Positions 14,016 through 25,520 of a stretch of DNA of 64,000 bases are shown in pieces. Positions within the stretch are counted from its first letter, which is position 1, and each line of letters opens with the position of its first letter. The stretch comes from Viola odorata (Eukaryota > Streptophyta > Magnoliopsida > Malpighiales > Violaceae), in the NCBI GenBank assembly GCA_963691705.1, contig OY829544.1:2115501-2179500 (forward strand). The letters run 5' to 3'. The position numbers were made by a program, and so were the translations under genes. The notes under the pieces are model-generated. The model was not told the DNA's origin. It saw only the letters and a program-made list of their open reading frames with translations, and did no database searches.

Positions 14016-14240
14016 CTATTATAAGTTACTTATTAGTGTTATTTTATTTTTTCCATTTCAATATGAGAAAAAACTCTAAGTTGGATTGAAAATCATAATA
14101 ATGACCTAAAAGCTAAACAAGAACAATGGATAAATATTTTTAAAGGTTAAGTAAGTTTTTATCCTCGCATTTGTCCCAAATTCTCAAATAATACCCTATG
14201 TTGACAAAACCTCAAATAAACACGTTTTCTTAATATTGTA

Positions 14241-14487
14241 CTCCCTCCGTCCTTCAATGTTTGTCGTTTTAGCTTTTACTTTTACTGTTTCGACACGTAT
14301 CTTAAAACGGCCGGTAGACTCACTATTTGAGACAATTTTGCCCCTAATTTTTTCTGGGAAGTACGTTATGTTCACAAAAAAATTCGGATTTTTTTGAGTC
14401 AAATAGTGCCTCATCCGGCTTCCTCGATATGCGTTCCCTACTGAATATTGGGATGCGAGAAAGACAAACATTGAAGGATAGAGGGAG
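14241..14487. mobile_element. Complete Stowaway-type MITE (247 bp)
   Basis: CTCCCTCCGT at the left end and GAGGGAG at the right end are flanked by TA on both sides. The two halves are imperfect inverted repeats. Confidence 0.8.
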
Positions 14488-15905
14488 TATGTGACATGAC
14501 ATATGGAAGATAAGTTGTCTAATGACGAGTTCAAAACTGACAAGAGTGGAACTCACTTTTCGTCTTGTGAGTGTTGACAAACACATTATCATTAATGGTC
14601 ACGTTAGCTGTTTGGGTGAAAGCAGAACAAACGGCATGTCATTCATATGTCACTAATTAATAAAATATTTATTTATTTATTTCCATATCATTATTATATA
14701 AATAATTTTCTGAATTTTAAAATTTTATAAATATTTTTAATTCAAATTTAGGGTAAATTGAACCATAATAGGAAATTCCAAATAGCTATTTAGAATTTTA
14801 TAAAGTAGAGTGTTATTTGGGAATTTGGGAGAAATGCGGGAGTAAAAGGTTACTTACGTCTACTTTTAACTCTTCAATCTATATAATAAGATATGAGTAA
14901 TAAATTATACGAGACATAAACGTTTTTTTTTTACCATAAATAAGAATTTATCTTAACAAGTGGAACTCACGGCCTAATCCTAAATTATATAAACTACCTA
15001 CCACAAAAAAAATCCAATATCAAATGATGATTTGGGTCAGTAAACTCAGTATTTGGCCCCTACTTAAGGGTTTTAGACATGACAAATTGACACCTAATGC
15101 ATTCATCATTGATTGTCATCAAGCTTCATACAAAAGAGAAAATGTTCATAAATTGTGTGTTCAGATGTCCAAAAACAAACCTGATTTCCTGATCATAGAA
15201 GCGGTTACTGACCATTTTCTTGTGTCATTTTGGTCAGATCCCAAAACCCAAATGTCAAATTCCATTGGGGTTGGCGCAGCTGGTTTGTTTTTCCGTAATG
15301 CATGGTACTGCAGCCTGTACAACCTCCCTAAAAAAAACCAAGAACCAGTAGCCAGCCCAGCTGGGAATAACATCAAACACAACTAACAAAAGTAATAATT
15401 AATGAGGCTTACAGTTGCACCAAAGTGGGAAATAAAGCATAAAAAATCATGCATAAAATATCACAATAATTAAACTTGATTAATCACAGCACCAAAATGA
15501 ATTGCATAGACAGATTAATTGATATATGAAGTTAGTTATTTCCAGTCATTACAATGCCATGAAAAAAGAAAATCATAATTAAACCGAAAAGAAGATTGAT
15601 ATATATATATATATATATATATATATTGAACGAGAAATATGTCAAAGATCGATTCCTACACATAAGCACCAAAAATGGCAAGATTCCTGGATGTAGAATC
15701 AAGAACAAAGGCTTGCAACACATCCATTAGAAAACCTACAATGTACAATCATAATAACAAAATCTAAATTCCATAAAATCCAATTTTTTCATTTTCATCA
15801 ATTCCATATACTAGAGTAGTCTAGTTACGTACGTACCCAATTTACACCACAAATTTAATAACCATCAAGCTCCCCAAAAGTAGATCTGAAAGATGATGAT
15901 CATGA
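14488..15905. other. Intergenic AT-rich DNA and 3' flank of the DUF7086 gene
   Basis: No gene is recognised. An open stretch at 15024-15386 matches no family I know and overlaps an equally long frame on the other strand, so I treat it as chance. A (TA)n microsatellite lies at about 15599-15626. Confidence 0.4.
15599..15626. repeat. (TA)n microsatellite
   Basis: About 14 uninterrupted TA units in the 3' flank of the DUF7086 gene. Confidence 0.9.
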
Positions 15906-16904
15906 TCAGCGATCAAACGGCCCAGTCGGGTCAAGCTGTTTGCACAACCCAAGATAAGTAAGATAAAGAACCCGATCTTTGGCCCCGGTTCGATGATTCT
16001 TGGTATGTTTGCAGAAATACTTCAACTGATCAAGAGTACAGATCCCCACCATTTGCCCCAAAAGCAAGAACAGCCAATTAATCTCCTTCTTCTTATCAGC
16101 AAGCACCGGTTTAGCGGAGTTCTCCTGCTCGCAGTACTGACAAGCCGGAAGAACAGGAGTCATCCAACAAACCGGCGCCCTATGATGCATAGAATTCTTG
16201 TTCTTCTCAATAAACAAACCAACTTCTAGAAACTTCTGCTTCAGGTTAAACCCCATCTCGTACTGCTTCTCGCATCTCTTGCACTGAACCAGCCCAGTGA
16301 TGGTGCCGATTTGGTTCGAGATCAAAAACTTCAAGCTATGCACGGTGGCGCGTCGGTCTGTTGCCCAGGGGAACGGCGGCGGTACGGTGTCACTCTTCCC
16401 TTCACGCGGAGCCTGGGTCGGGTTGCGGCGGACTCGTGGAGCGCGACGTGGAGTGGAAGGGATGGAATTAGGGAAAAGACTTAGTGGAGGAGAAGTGATG
16501 GTGTAGAAGGAAGACGGATCAGTAGTCATGAGAGGGTGAGATGCGGAGAGTTGAAGTGGGGATGGAGTAGGGGTAGTTTGGGAAATAAATTTTTGGGGAG
16601 GGGTTGCGATTTCTTGCGGCCGCAGTGGTGGTGGTGAAGGTGTTTTTGGTGGTGGAGAGAGGGATAATTGGGGTTTTAGGGAGGTTTTTGGTATGGATGG
16701 GCGGAAAGAGAGTGAGAGAGTAAGATCAAAACCGTTATCTTCTTCATCTTCTTGATGATGATCAATGGTGGTATGATGCCTTTTCCTGGAGAGGTCGAGA
16801 TTTTCATAATCTAGGGTATTGTTGGTATATTGTCTTTTTGAGGAGATTACATGGTCAGTAATGGAGGGGATGAAGTGATCATCTTCTTGATTGTTGTTCG
16901 TCAT
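15906..16904 (-). CDS. DUF7086 domain protein, 332 aa, single exon
   Basis: A plant-specific protein of unknown biochemical function. The N-terminal half is low-complexity, rich in Pro, Ser and Thr, with a basic RRAPRVRRNP stretch. It includes DLTLSLSF (about residues 59-66), an LxLxL match to the EAR repression motif. The C-terminal half (about 175-332) is the conserved DUF7086 domain. It starts at PPFPWATDRRATVHSLKFL, contains Cys pairs CKRC and CQYC, which look like a zinc ribbon, and ends KDRVLYLTYLGLCKQLDP. The domain and C-terminus are complete. The start is the first ATG after a short leader, with a TATA box about 130 bp upstream. A nuclear regulatory role is inference from the EAR-like motif and Cys pairs. 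Confidence 0.9.
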   Translation of the reverse strand: MTNNNQEDDHFIPSITDHVISSKRQYTNNTLDYENLDLSRKRHHTTIDHHQEDEEDNGFDLTLSLSFRPSIPKTSLKPQLSLSPPPKTPSPPPLRPQEIATPPQKFISQTTPTPSPLQLSASHPLMTTDPSSFYTITSPPLSLFPNSIPSTPRRAPRVRRNPTQAPREGKSDTVPPPFPWATDRRATVHSLKFLISNQIGTITGLVQCKRCEKQYEMGFNLKQKFLEVGLFIEKNKNSMHHRAPVCWMTPVLPACQYCEQENSAKPVLADKKKEINWLFLLLGQMVGICTLDQLKYFCKHTKNHRTGAKDRVLYLTYLGLCKQLDPTGPFDR

Positions 16905-17032
16905 GGTGGAAGAAATTGGGAGTAAGGGATTCTAACAGAAATTAGGGTTTTTGGGTTTGGGAGACAAGGTTGAAAGAGACGAGAGGAGAGAAGGATGGAC
17001 TGGAGAGATAAGATACTGAGAGGAGAACCAGC

Positions 17033-17040
17033 ATATATAG
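17033..17040 (-). promoter_or_regulatory. Probable TATA box of the DUF7086 gene
   Basis: CTATATAT on the minus strand, about 130 bp before the ATG and followed by a CT-rich leader, as is usual in plant promoters. Confidence 0.55.
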
Positions 17041-18102
17041 GAATTCTGGTCACTTTCAAAATTCGAAATTAAAGAATGAGAAGAAAAAAAAAGAAATAAT
17101 AAAAAGAAAAAGACTATTCAAGTTTTTTTTCCCCACGTGGTTTTATTAGAGTTGGTTATTTGTTGGAGCCCAAATTCCCGCGTGGGTGTGGGGTTTTTGC
17201 ACTCTGCTCTCGTTTCTTTCTGGTCGTGACTACTGGTTTGGAAGTTGTTGCCTGTTGGGCAGTGATTGGGTGTCTCTGTGTCTAATACTACAATCGTGAA
17301 ACCTTTCCCAATGCCCCCCTATAGGCTATTATTTTGGAAATTGATGACGTGTCATGCTGACGTTAATAATATCCATTCTTCATAATTAATTTTGTTTCTT
17401 TTTTTTCCTCTTTTTGATAAACCATACTTAATTACTTGATGATGTTTTATTTGTAGATAAGTTAAATCAAATAAAAAAAAATCATAAGGTTTATCTTCAT
17501 TATCCATTTTATCTTAATTTTTTTAAAATGGTTAGAAGATAAAGGGATTTATTTGAGGAATGGGCACTAATGTCTTTCGACTATTCCATAATTCCAGATA
17601 AGATTCTCTCTCTTAAAACAAAATGATCTACACTTTATCCCTTGAATTGCTTAGGAAAACGTGAGCATAAATATGTAATGTAGCATAAACTTTAAATTCA
17701 TTGAATTTTTACAATATTGTGAGACTTTCTAACATAGATATTTGGTCAATTAAAAAAAGCATAATGATTTAAAACCCCATATATTTTAATATTTTATTTA
17801 ATTATCTTCTGTATTAATTATTTATTTAATTACCCCTGTATTTTTTTTAATTATTTAAGTTCTTCTATATTTGGATTTTTTTTTGCAAATTTTACTATTT
17901 TTTTGGATTTTTTAAATATCTAAAAGTTTAAGATCACAAAATTTAGAAACTATAAAGTTTATACTATACATAACCAACCCAATAGCAACAGGCCTGGCCC
18001 AAATTCATACACGGAAACACACACAGTCGCGAGATACGAAGAGACCGCGAGCGCGAGGGAACGTACCGATTCATCGATCCAGTCAATCCCGGCAACCGCT
18101 AG
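17041..18102. promoter_or_regulatory. Divergent intergenic region between DUF7086 (-) and MED32 (+)
   Basis: About 1 kb of AT-rich DNA between two divergently transcribed genes. The only GC-richer part is about 18000-18102, the probable MED32 promoter and first non-coding exon. A CACGTG-like CCACGTGG lies at 17134-17141. Confidence 0.45.
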
Positions 18103-18396
18103 GTACGTTTACACAGTTCATCTCCTCTTTATCTCCGGCTCTCATAATCCTAATTTCAATCCCTGTTTTCCTCAATTCTTCCTTTGCTCTCTCGTTTAAA
18201 CCTAGAATTTCATTGTAATACGCTTGAAATTATCCTTGCATCAACCTAAGAATTCAAATTTGAAACAATTGCTTCCTATCAATAATCTTGAATGTGTGGA
18301 ATAGAATGATGCCGCCTTTACCCAGCGAGCTCTTATTGTTGTGTAGTTCATTCTAGGTAGAACACTGTTCGTCATACTATCTGCCATTTCTTGCAG
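18103..18396 (+). other. Probable 5' UTR intron of MED32
   Basis: The donor CTAG|GTACGT and the acceptor TTCTTGCAG, after a T-rich tract, bound a 294-bp intron ending 30 bp before the ATG. Transcript data would be needed to confirm it. Confidence 0.6.
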
Positions 18397-18426
18397 TTGC
18401 TAAATAGTGTTAGAAAGCTTGTGTAA

Positions 18427-18858
18427 ATGGACAACCTTGTGGATTCGTTAAACAATGCGTATCAGGAGTTTGTTGCTTCAGCGGCTAATGTACTTGAAGC
18501 CAAGGAAATGTCCGGTGCCCAGAAGACGGCAGCAACAGATGCTGCCTTGGAAAATTTTAAGCAGAACTGGGAGCTATTTAGAGTTGCGTGTGATCAAGCC
18601 GAGGAGTTTGTGGAGTCTGTGAAGCAGAGGATCGGGTCGGAGTGTTTAGTTGATGAGGCCACCGGCCCTGTGACTGGGAAGGCTGGGACAACTGGCCTTC
18701 CACCCATCAGTGCGGTTAGGTTGGAGCAGATGAGTAAAGCTGTACGGTGGCTTGTTATAGAGCTGCAGCATGGTTCAGGCTCTTCCAGTGGCACTGCAGG
18801 GCACGTTCACCCTTCTGTGCCGTTTGATGCTAGGTTTTCCGAAGATGCTGCTCAATAA
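18427..18858 (+). CDS. MED32: Mediator complex subunit 32, 143 aa
   Basis: A tail-module subunit of the plant Mediator complex, which links transcription factors to RNA polymerase II (family knowledge). One coding exon starts MDNLVDSLNNAYQEFV, continues with the conserved KTAATDAALENFKQNWELF and VESVKQRIGSE blocks (about residues 38-80), and ends in a less conserved Ser/Gly/His-rich tail. The length is close to the family's usual about 150 aa. Mostly helical; no membrane segment. It sits immediately before the LEW1-type gene on the same strand, as I recall in Arabidopsis, which supports orthology. Confidence 0.92.
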   Translation: MDNLVDSLNNAYQEFVASAANVLEAKEMSGAQKTAATDAALENFKQNWELFRVACDQAEEFVESVKQRIGSECLVDEATGPVTGKAGTTGLPPISAVRLEQMSKAVRWLVIELQHGSGSSSGTAGHVHPSVPFDARFSEDAAQ

Positions 18859-20409
18859 GTTAGTTTATGTTTAACTAATTATTATGTGAGGGATGTTTTT
18901 GTTGCTATGGAACTATCTTGATCGTTAGTGTAATTGCTATAACAACTCTTAGTAGTTTGTTGTGATTAAATGCTGGCGATAGCTATTCTACTATCCCCTG
19001 GAACTATTCACATCTAGTGCAATATTTATGTAAATGTTATGGTTTTGGATGATTTCTTCCATGTTTTTTTTCACTCGTGTTAATTGTGTGTTAACTCTTT
19101 AGATGGAATCCAGTTATGAATCCATTTACAAATATAGTAAAGCTGTTCTCAAACCTTGTTTTATGATAGATTTGTGCTGGAATCTCTATGTTCAGAAAGT
19201 ATAAGAGTCTACCAAACTTATTGTAAAGTCAGATGTCCCGAGCGGCAGATGCCAAGTCATATTCAAGTCCATTATGTTTATGTTAACTGATCCTTGGAAA
19301 TTAAATCCCATGGCGTTGATGGTTTTTGATTTGCAGTATGTGCTTTTGGAAGATGGAATACGGGAAAGAACGATCGGTGTACTGGAGCAAAGTAAAGCAG
19401 TCGCTGCTATTTCTCCTTAGGAAGTTGGTGATCATAGCTTTTGCAAAGTTCCACTACAGGAGAGAGAGACAATGGGGCCATCACAGGAGCAATTTAATAT
19501 GTACAAATGGTTGTTCTCCTTGAAGTACTGTGAAATTAGCAATTCAGCCTGTCAATTTAGTTTCATTTGGGCACTGAGTCAGTATATCCTCCTCCTCCTC
19601 TTCTTTGAATCTGAATAGAAGCAGTTACTCCTTGCTTTGCGAGGATTTGCATGTCTTCTCTTGTTAGATAGCTGATTGCAGAGTCATTAGCTGATGCTGA
19701 TCACTTCCTCCGTTAGGGGCGTTAGGGCAATGGAGACTTGACAAAGCAATTAATTACTCTTAGCCACGAATTCATCTACGTTCCTTTTGGAGGCTTTCAA
19801 TTTTAACCATATCCAGTTAGTAATTCACTAATTTGATGATTTGAACTTTGAGAGTTCTTGTTTCTTTTCTTCCTCTTCTTCAGATCAAGAGTTTTTGGCC
19901 AATGCAAATGATTGGCAAACCGCAATAGGGCCCTGCTGCATATTGAGCCAACAGGCCTAAGCCCAATCACTGAGATTGAATTTATCTTTTCTTCTTGTAC
20001 TGGAAGGATTATGGATTATTTAATTTTTCAGAAAATACTTATTTCATAATTTTCATTCCTAGTTTTTACCCCCTCTTCAGAGGGCGTTTCTTATAATTTC
20101 TGGGAAAATAGGAACTGTTTAAAATTTTAAATTCACCCTTCTGTTTGTTTGTTTTTTGGTTCGTTTTTGGTGGCCTGGTAAATTAGACAAGTTTATTTTA
20201 GGAGTTTTTTTAATAAATAAAAATTCTCTTTTAAACAAAATTATATAAGAGAAGAACCATTTCCCTTGACAACTTGCAAAACTGAAAATTCAGTGATAAA
20301 ATTAAAAAAATCAGGAACTATCAATACTCGGGTCGTCGTACGCTGACCGAGACACAGTCACTGTCTCACCTGACCAGACCATAATACGATTCATACCCGT
20401 CGCTGAATC
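18859..20409 (+). other. MED32 3' UTR and intergenic region
   Basis: No further gene is recognised. Open stretches near 19326-19523 match nothing known and have no start context. Sequence at 20270-20409 is probably the leader of the LEW1-type gene. Confidence 0.4.
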
Positions 20410-22396
20410 ATGCAGACAGCTCTGAAATCAGACAGGTAAACTGCAGCTCCCAACCTTTTCACTACTACCCCTCGTTTCTCCCTCTCACTGTTTATTTTAT
20501 TTTTTTGTTTCTTTCGTTAATTCTTCAGAGCTGTTTGTTTTGATTCATGGTTTTCTTTTTATTGGGTGTATTGCAGATTGACGGATTTCAATGCTGAAGT
20601 ACAGAGAGTAAACTATTGGATTAGTCAGGTACATAGCATGAGCTTCCCTTGATCATTGAACCAAAATATGTAAATTCTGTTGCAATTGATGAGATCAGAT
20701 TACAGTTTGCTTATACGTAATTCAATTATTAGAGTTAATCATTGAAACCCAGATAAAAGCATAGATGATTCTTATTTATGATTCTGTGATATACATTAGT
20801 TTGCTGGACTTAAAGTTGGATACTGATTTTGGTTTCTGATGTTCGTGCGCAGATTGGTATTTTTGGGATTAGATTACTTTGGCATTTTGTACATCTCCTT
20901 GTCAGTGTTTGGTATCTTGGAGTTGGTATAGCTAATGCATTTGAAAGCGCTGTAATCTCCAGTGGACTACTGAAGCATTACAAGGGTCTTAATGTTGGCA
21001 AGCTCCGGTACCTTGCGGTTGTCGTTGAGAGTGAGGATGCTTGTGAAATTTCTAGGATTGTTCAGCTTCTGCGATGGCTTGCAGATATTGGAGTTAAACG
21101 TTTGTGTCTTTACGATAGAGAAGGTAGTTTTGCTGCATCCTAATCTTGGTAGTTAAAGACTTTTTCAAAGTGAAATAGTGTTTTTTAAACTTCTGTTTGT
21201 CTACTAGGCATACTCAAGAAATCCAAGAAATCCATTGTAGAGAAGTTGGGAAATGCAGCATTGTTTGAGGTAAAATTTCCTGCCCATATGGTGATATAAA
21301 ATGTTTGCTGCTATTAGTGAATGGATTTACTTCTATGACATGCAATCATAATGAAGCTGTATTTTGATGGCCTGTGACTTGTCTTGTATTATCATATTTC
21401 TTGTCATCGTGCTTTGGCATGCTACGCCGAAAACCATAGATATAGGAATGCTATTTGGAATATCTGAAGGGTCAAGTTATGACACAATCCTGGAGTTTTC
21501 TCTCAATTTACTATCTATTCCCACAGGAAGTTGATGAAAAAAATTTGATGTTGGCTCAAAGACAAATGACCTTGGAATTTGCTTCATTCTCTGATGGAAA
21601 GGAAGCAGTGGCCAGGGGAGCTAATTTTCTTTTCTTGAAGAACTTGAAGTTAGCTAATAGCGGTGCAGAACAGGAAGAACAAACATTTACAGAAGCTCAC
21701 ATGACTGAGGCAGTAAGAACCCAAGGTTTGTTCTGCTTCTTGAATCTGTTGTTGCTTACAACTAACAATTCTACACTTATTAAGAACTGATGCTTTTGTG
21801 CTACTAGGTTACAGGGGGCCAGAACCTGACCTGATGTTGGTTTATGGACCTGTAAGATGCCACCTGGGTTTCCCTGCATGGAGGATCCGATATACAGAGA
21901 TAATGTAAGGTTTAGATTCGGTAGAAATCAAGTTAGCTTTTGTTGAAGTGTGATAATTTGGCATTCAATTTTTACACTTTGGCTTTGTTGAAACATGAGT
22001 TAATGCTTCAATAAAGAACATAGATGGTGTATTTTTGCAAGACTACCCATGGGCCACAGATTTTGCAACTGCACTCTCGCGTTCATCTGTGTGGTTTTTC
22101 TGGACTAACTGATGCCGAAATTTTGTGTTGCAGTCATATGGGACCCTTGAAGTCCATGAGATATGGTTCCCTCGTAAAGGCCATACACAAATTCACCATG
22201 GTTCGCCAAAATTACGGTAAGTTTCTCGTGTTTTTTACGGCAATTTATTTCAAACATATTGATCATTAAAAAGAAGACAAAAATTGTCTGGTGTCGTTAA
22301 AACTTAATGAAATTCCTCCTCTTTTCATGGGGATTCTGATGAGCATAATACGAATCGATACTAAGAAAAGTTGCTCTCTCTTAAACAGGTAGATGA
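20410..22396 (+). CDS. LEW1: NUS1/LEW1-type subunit of dehydrodolichyl diphosphate synthase, 8 exons, 265 aa
   Basis: This is the non-catalytic partner of cis-prenyltransferase in the ER membrane; the complex makes dolichol for protein glycosylation, and the Arabidopsis mutant lew1 wilts (family knowledge). Exons: 20410-20435, 20577-20628, 20853-21123, 21208-21269, 21527-21725, 21808-21904, 22134-22216, 22389-22396. Phases close, giving 265 aa against about 254 in Arabidopsis. After a 26-residue N-terminus comes a hydrophobic membrane segment (about residues 27-55, IGIFGIRLLWHFVHLLVSVW). The prenyltransferase-like fold follows with YLAVVVES, DLMLVYGP and RIRYTEI blocks. The C-terminus is ...MVRQNYGR; NYG lies where animal and yeast NUS1 have the functional RxG. 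The last exon codes for only 8 bases. The start ATG is the only in-frame one, but the N-terminus is the least certain part. Confidence 0.9.
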
Positions 22397-22880
22397 GGCC
22401 GCATTCGAGATGGTTGCACTTGGATAAATGCTGCACACGATGGATACAAGATATCTGCTATAGCAGACATTGTTGGACGGTTTGATGTGTATGCATGTTT
22501 TATTTGGCCGATCAGCTCACGGCGAGTTTTTCTTATTCTTTGGCCGCTTTCGGCCAGGAAATAGTTGCAACAAACCTCACCCTAATATGGGTTTCTAATG
22601 AAATTTCTTCTTTAGTTGGTCTAAAACATAATAAAACATTTTTGGAAATTCAAGGATTGCTCATCCAAAAATGTTTGAAATAACCTGCATGTATTGGATA
22701 GAAGAACCTCAATGGTCCAAGTTTGAAAGATGGGAATACTTCACTATTGTAATGAAACTATTCTTTCTAAACACACAAAATTGCATGATAAATGATTACA
22801 AACTTGAGAACTGGTGCAGTTAGTTTAATGACAAATTACATGGATTTCCAATTGCATTCAATGATCTTCTGGGTCAAAGT
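22397..22880. other. Convergent 3' UTR region between LEW1 and CLPP6
   Basis: 484 bp between the two stop codons of tail-to-tail genes. No separate gene is seen; the 3' ends of both transcripts probably lie here and could overlap. Confidence 0.5.
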
Positions 22881-25520
22881 TCAGTATCCAGTTTCGAGGA
22901 TGCCGTCGATAAGCCCAAACTCCATAGCCTGCAAGAAAAAGGCGGCATCAGCATGATAGTTTAAATAAATTCTCTCACATCACTTGCTATCTTACACAGC
23001 TAAAGCAAAAAATATAGATAGTGCCACATACCTCAGAAGAAGATAAGAAGCGATCCCTCTCGGTGTATTGTTGTACCATCTCAAGTGATTGGCCAGTAAA
23101 TGCAGCAAACATTTTGTCAATTTTCTGTATCAAAGGACCATGGTGACCAGACAGAATGTTAAACAATCATTAAGTGAAGGGCTGGCAGTTGATAAAACGA
23201 GAAGCAAGAAATTATCAGCAAGGAAGATAAGAGGTGGGCGCTAATCTCTGATTTTCAGTTGCAGAAGACAACTTTGCTATTCTCAAAGCTTAAAATGAGC
23301 TAAAGAACTACTCTTGTTTAACTCTGATTAAACACGTAACAAGCATTCAATGAGTCAAGAAAGACTAACGTGACGATTTTGAACAGCTTCATTTACTTGT
23401 CGCTTCACGTCCTCCACATGACCCTACAGGTTAAATAATGCAAAAATCAGGTGAATGACTTCCAGAAACTAAGTAGGAAAGACCCATGATATGCAAGAAT
23501 TTCTGAGCAGCCCGGAAGTATGCTACTTCATGTGGCAAGAGTAGCCAAATACAAGTATAAAATCATGCAACCAATCATTTCTGTCCTGATGCAGTAAGTT
23601 TGAATTCGTAATAAAGGAATAATTTTCAAACTCTTGCATGAAAAGCAGTACTTTAACTTCCAAATTAATTCTTACCCCACAACCACTTTGTGGTTGATGT
23701 ATCATAATACGGGCATTAGGCATTGCATACCGCATTCCTTTTTCTCCACCAGCAAGAAGAAGTGCGCCTTGACTTGCAGCTACTCCAAAACACACAGTGC
23801 CAACTTTAGGCTTTATCTGAGAGAGGACATTACAACAAATCAACACTTCAAGCAAATACAACAGGTAATCCGACAGAGAAAGAGATGGACTGGCAGACTT
23901 AAAAAGGCAGCATACATATTCGCATGAATATTTTTGGTAATTTTGACAGAAGCTCATACTGTTAATTGATTCTGACCAGAGAACATATTTTAGGCTTACA
24001 TTTATAAGAGGCAATTGCCTTATTTTGCTAAATGCTAGTGATGTACAATTGTCTTTGCAAGCCGGAAGATCACAAACATAGCAGAGGCTTTGATGACAGA
24101 AGCTCATACAGTTAATTGATTCTGACCAGAAACAACATAATTTAGGCTTACATTTACAAGAGGCAATTGCCTTACTTTGCAAAATGCTAGTGATGTGACA
24201 ACAGAGATAGTAAACCATAAGAAAAATGAAGATAGATAAAAGCCAGTTAAAATTACCCAAGACATGCAATCATAAATTCCCAAGACAGAGTAGGTGCTTC
24301 CACCCGGGCAATTCAGATACATCTGTGGAGGAAGACAACAGAATAATAAACATCAATATGAAAGCTATAAAAAAATCAAGTACCAGTAGCTCAAACCAAA
24401 AAGTAACAAGAATAAGGATATGACCACAATACCAGAATATCAGCCTTTTCATCAATGGTTGCTAGAGTCACAAGCTGTGATATAACTCGCTGTGCTACCT
24501 GTGCATTGATTGGCTGCCCAATGAAGATGATCCGATTCCTAAACAATACAGATGACAGATCCAAAGGTCCTCCTGGAGTCAAGACTGCTGGCATAATCGG
24601 TGGATTTCCCTTCTGGGATGCAACTACTGTACCATAACTGCGTACAGATATCTATAAATTATGTTACCAACTCACAGTAATGCTAATGATTAGAAAGGAG
24701 AAACCAAGGAGAGAAACTACATGACACAGATCGATATTACGAATAATGATAGTGAAGTTTGAGTAGCTGCTCTGAAGCTCCAGTACAAGCATGTTAATGT
24801 AGATTTGAACTATATACACTAGAGAACATTGGACGAGAGTGCAAATCACTTTAAGACCGAGCAAAAAAGAAACAAACCTTTGGTTAATATCACGAAAACC
24901 CTTCTCGTCTATCCTCAGTGATAATCCTGGAGAAATCATAAAATTACACTTAATATATCTCCAAGAACGCATAGTTGTCGAAATATATGCATAAAAATGA
25001 TTAAGCAAACTAAAATACACAACACACGTCTCATTTATGCTGACACAGCATGTTACACAAATAGGATGTAGTTGAAGAAAAAATAAGTACCAACGTTTTA
25101 AATTCACAGGTGTGGCAAGTCAACTAATCATAGAAACCATGGATAAGGATCAGATTAAGGACAGTAAAGTCACTTTAAGCATGCTTTACCATCTATTTAA
25201 GCTAAAAAAACGAATTGAACAATCATCAAGTACAAGCACAACCAAAATTCACTTCGCATTTCATAAAAAGTACTTGGATGGAACACTCACCGCTGGTAGA
25301 GAAATCACCATAAGGACTACTAGGCAACGCAGAAACAATTGACCTAGAAGATTTACTGCAATTATACAGAGTGATGGGTTAAAGTAGATACAAAAATACG
25401 GTTCTATTGCATGCAAGAGAACAACGAAACATACCTGTGAGAGAATAAAGAGAAAAAAGGGGTTTTGTTGCCGGAAGAGGTGAAGAGAGTGGAAGGTGTT
25501 GAAATAGCTGATGCTACCAT
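22881..25520 (-). CDS. CLPP6: Chloroplast ATP-dependent Clp protease proteolytic subunit 6, 9 exons, 268 aa
   Basis: A serine protease subunit of the plastid stromal Clp core, which degrades unfolded and regulatory proteins. Exons, 5' to 3': 25520-25435, 25355-25291, 24926-24878, 24637-24433, 24322-24257, 23816-23676, 23423-23370, 23124-23032, 22928-22881. Phases close, giving 268 aa against about 271 in Arabidopsis CLPP6. Residues 1 to about 60 form a Ser/Thr-rich transit peptide. The Clp fold runs from [18 protein letters not shown] to FGLIDGIL. The catalytic triad is intact: Ser172 in AASQG, His197 in MIHQPQ, Asp246 in TERDRF. This makes it an active ClpP rather than an inactive ClpR paralogue. 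The start gives [13 protein letters not shown]. The intron at 23817-24256 contains a tandem duplication. The gene ends tail-to-tail with LEW1. Confidence 0.95.
23940..24200. repeat. Tandem duplication of about 150 bp inside a CLPP6 intron
   Basis: The phrase starting gacagaagctcata and ending atgctagtgatgt occurs at about 23944-24045 and again at about 24094-24197, with roughly 90% identity by eye. It lies wholly in the intron between the MYLNCPGG and IKPKVGT exons. Confidence 0.8.

Noticed and set aside
15024..15386. 120-codon open frame on the plus strand
   Set aside because: No recognisable domain, an overlapping frame of similar openness on the other strand, and AT-rich non-coding surroundings.
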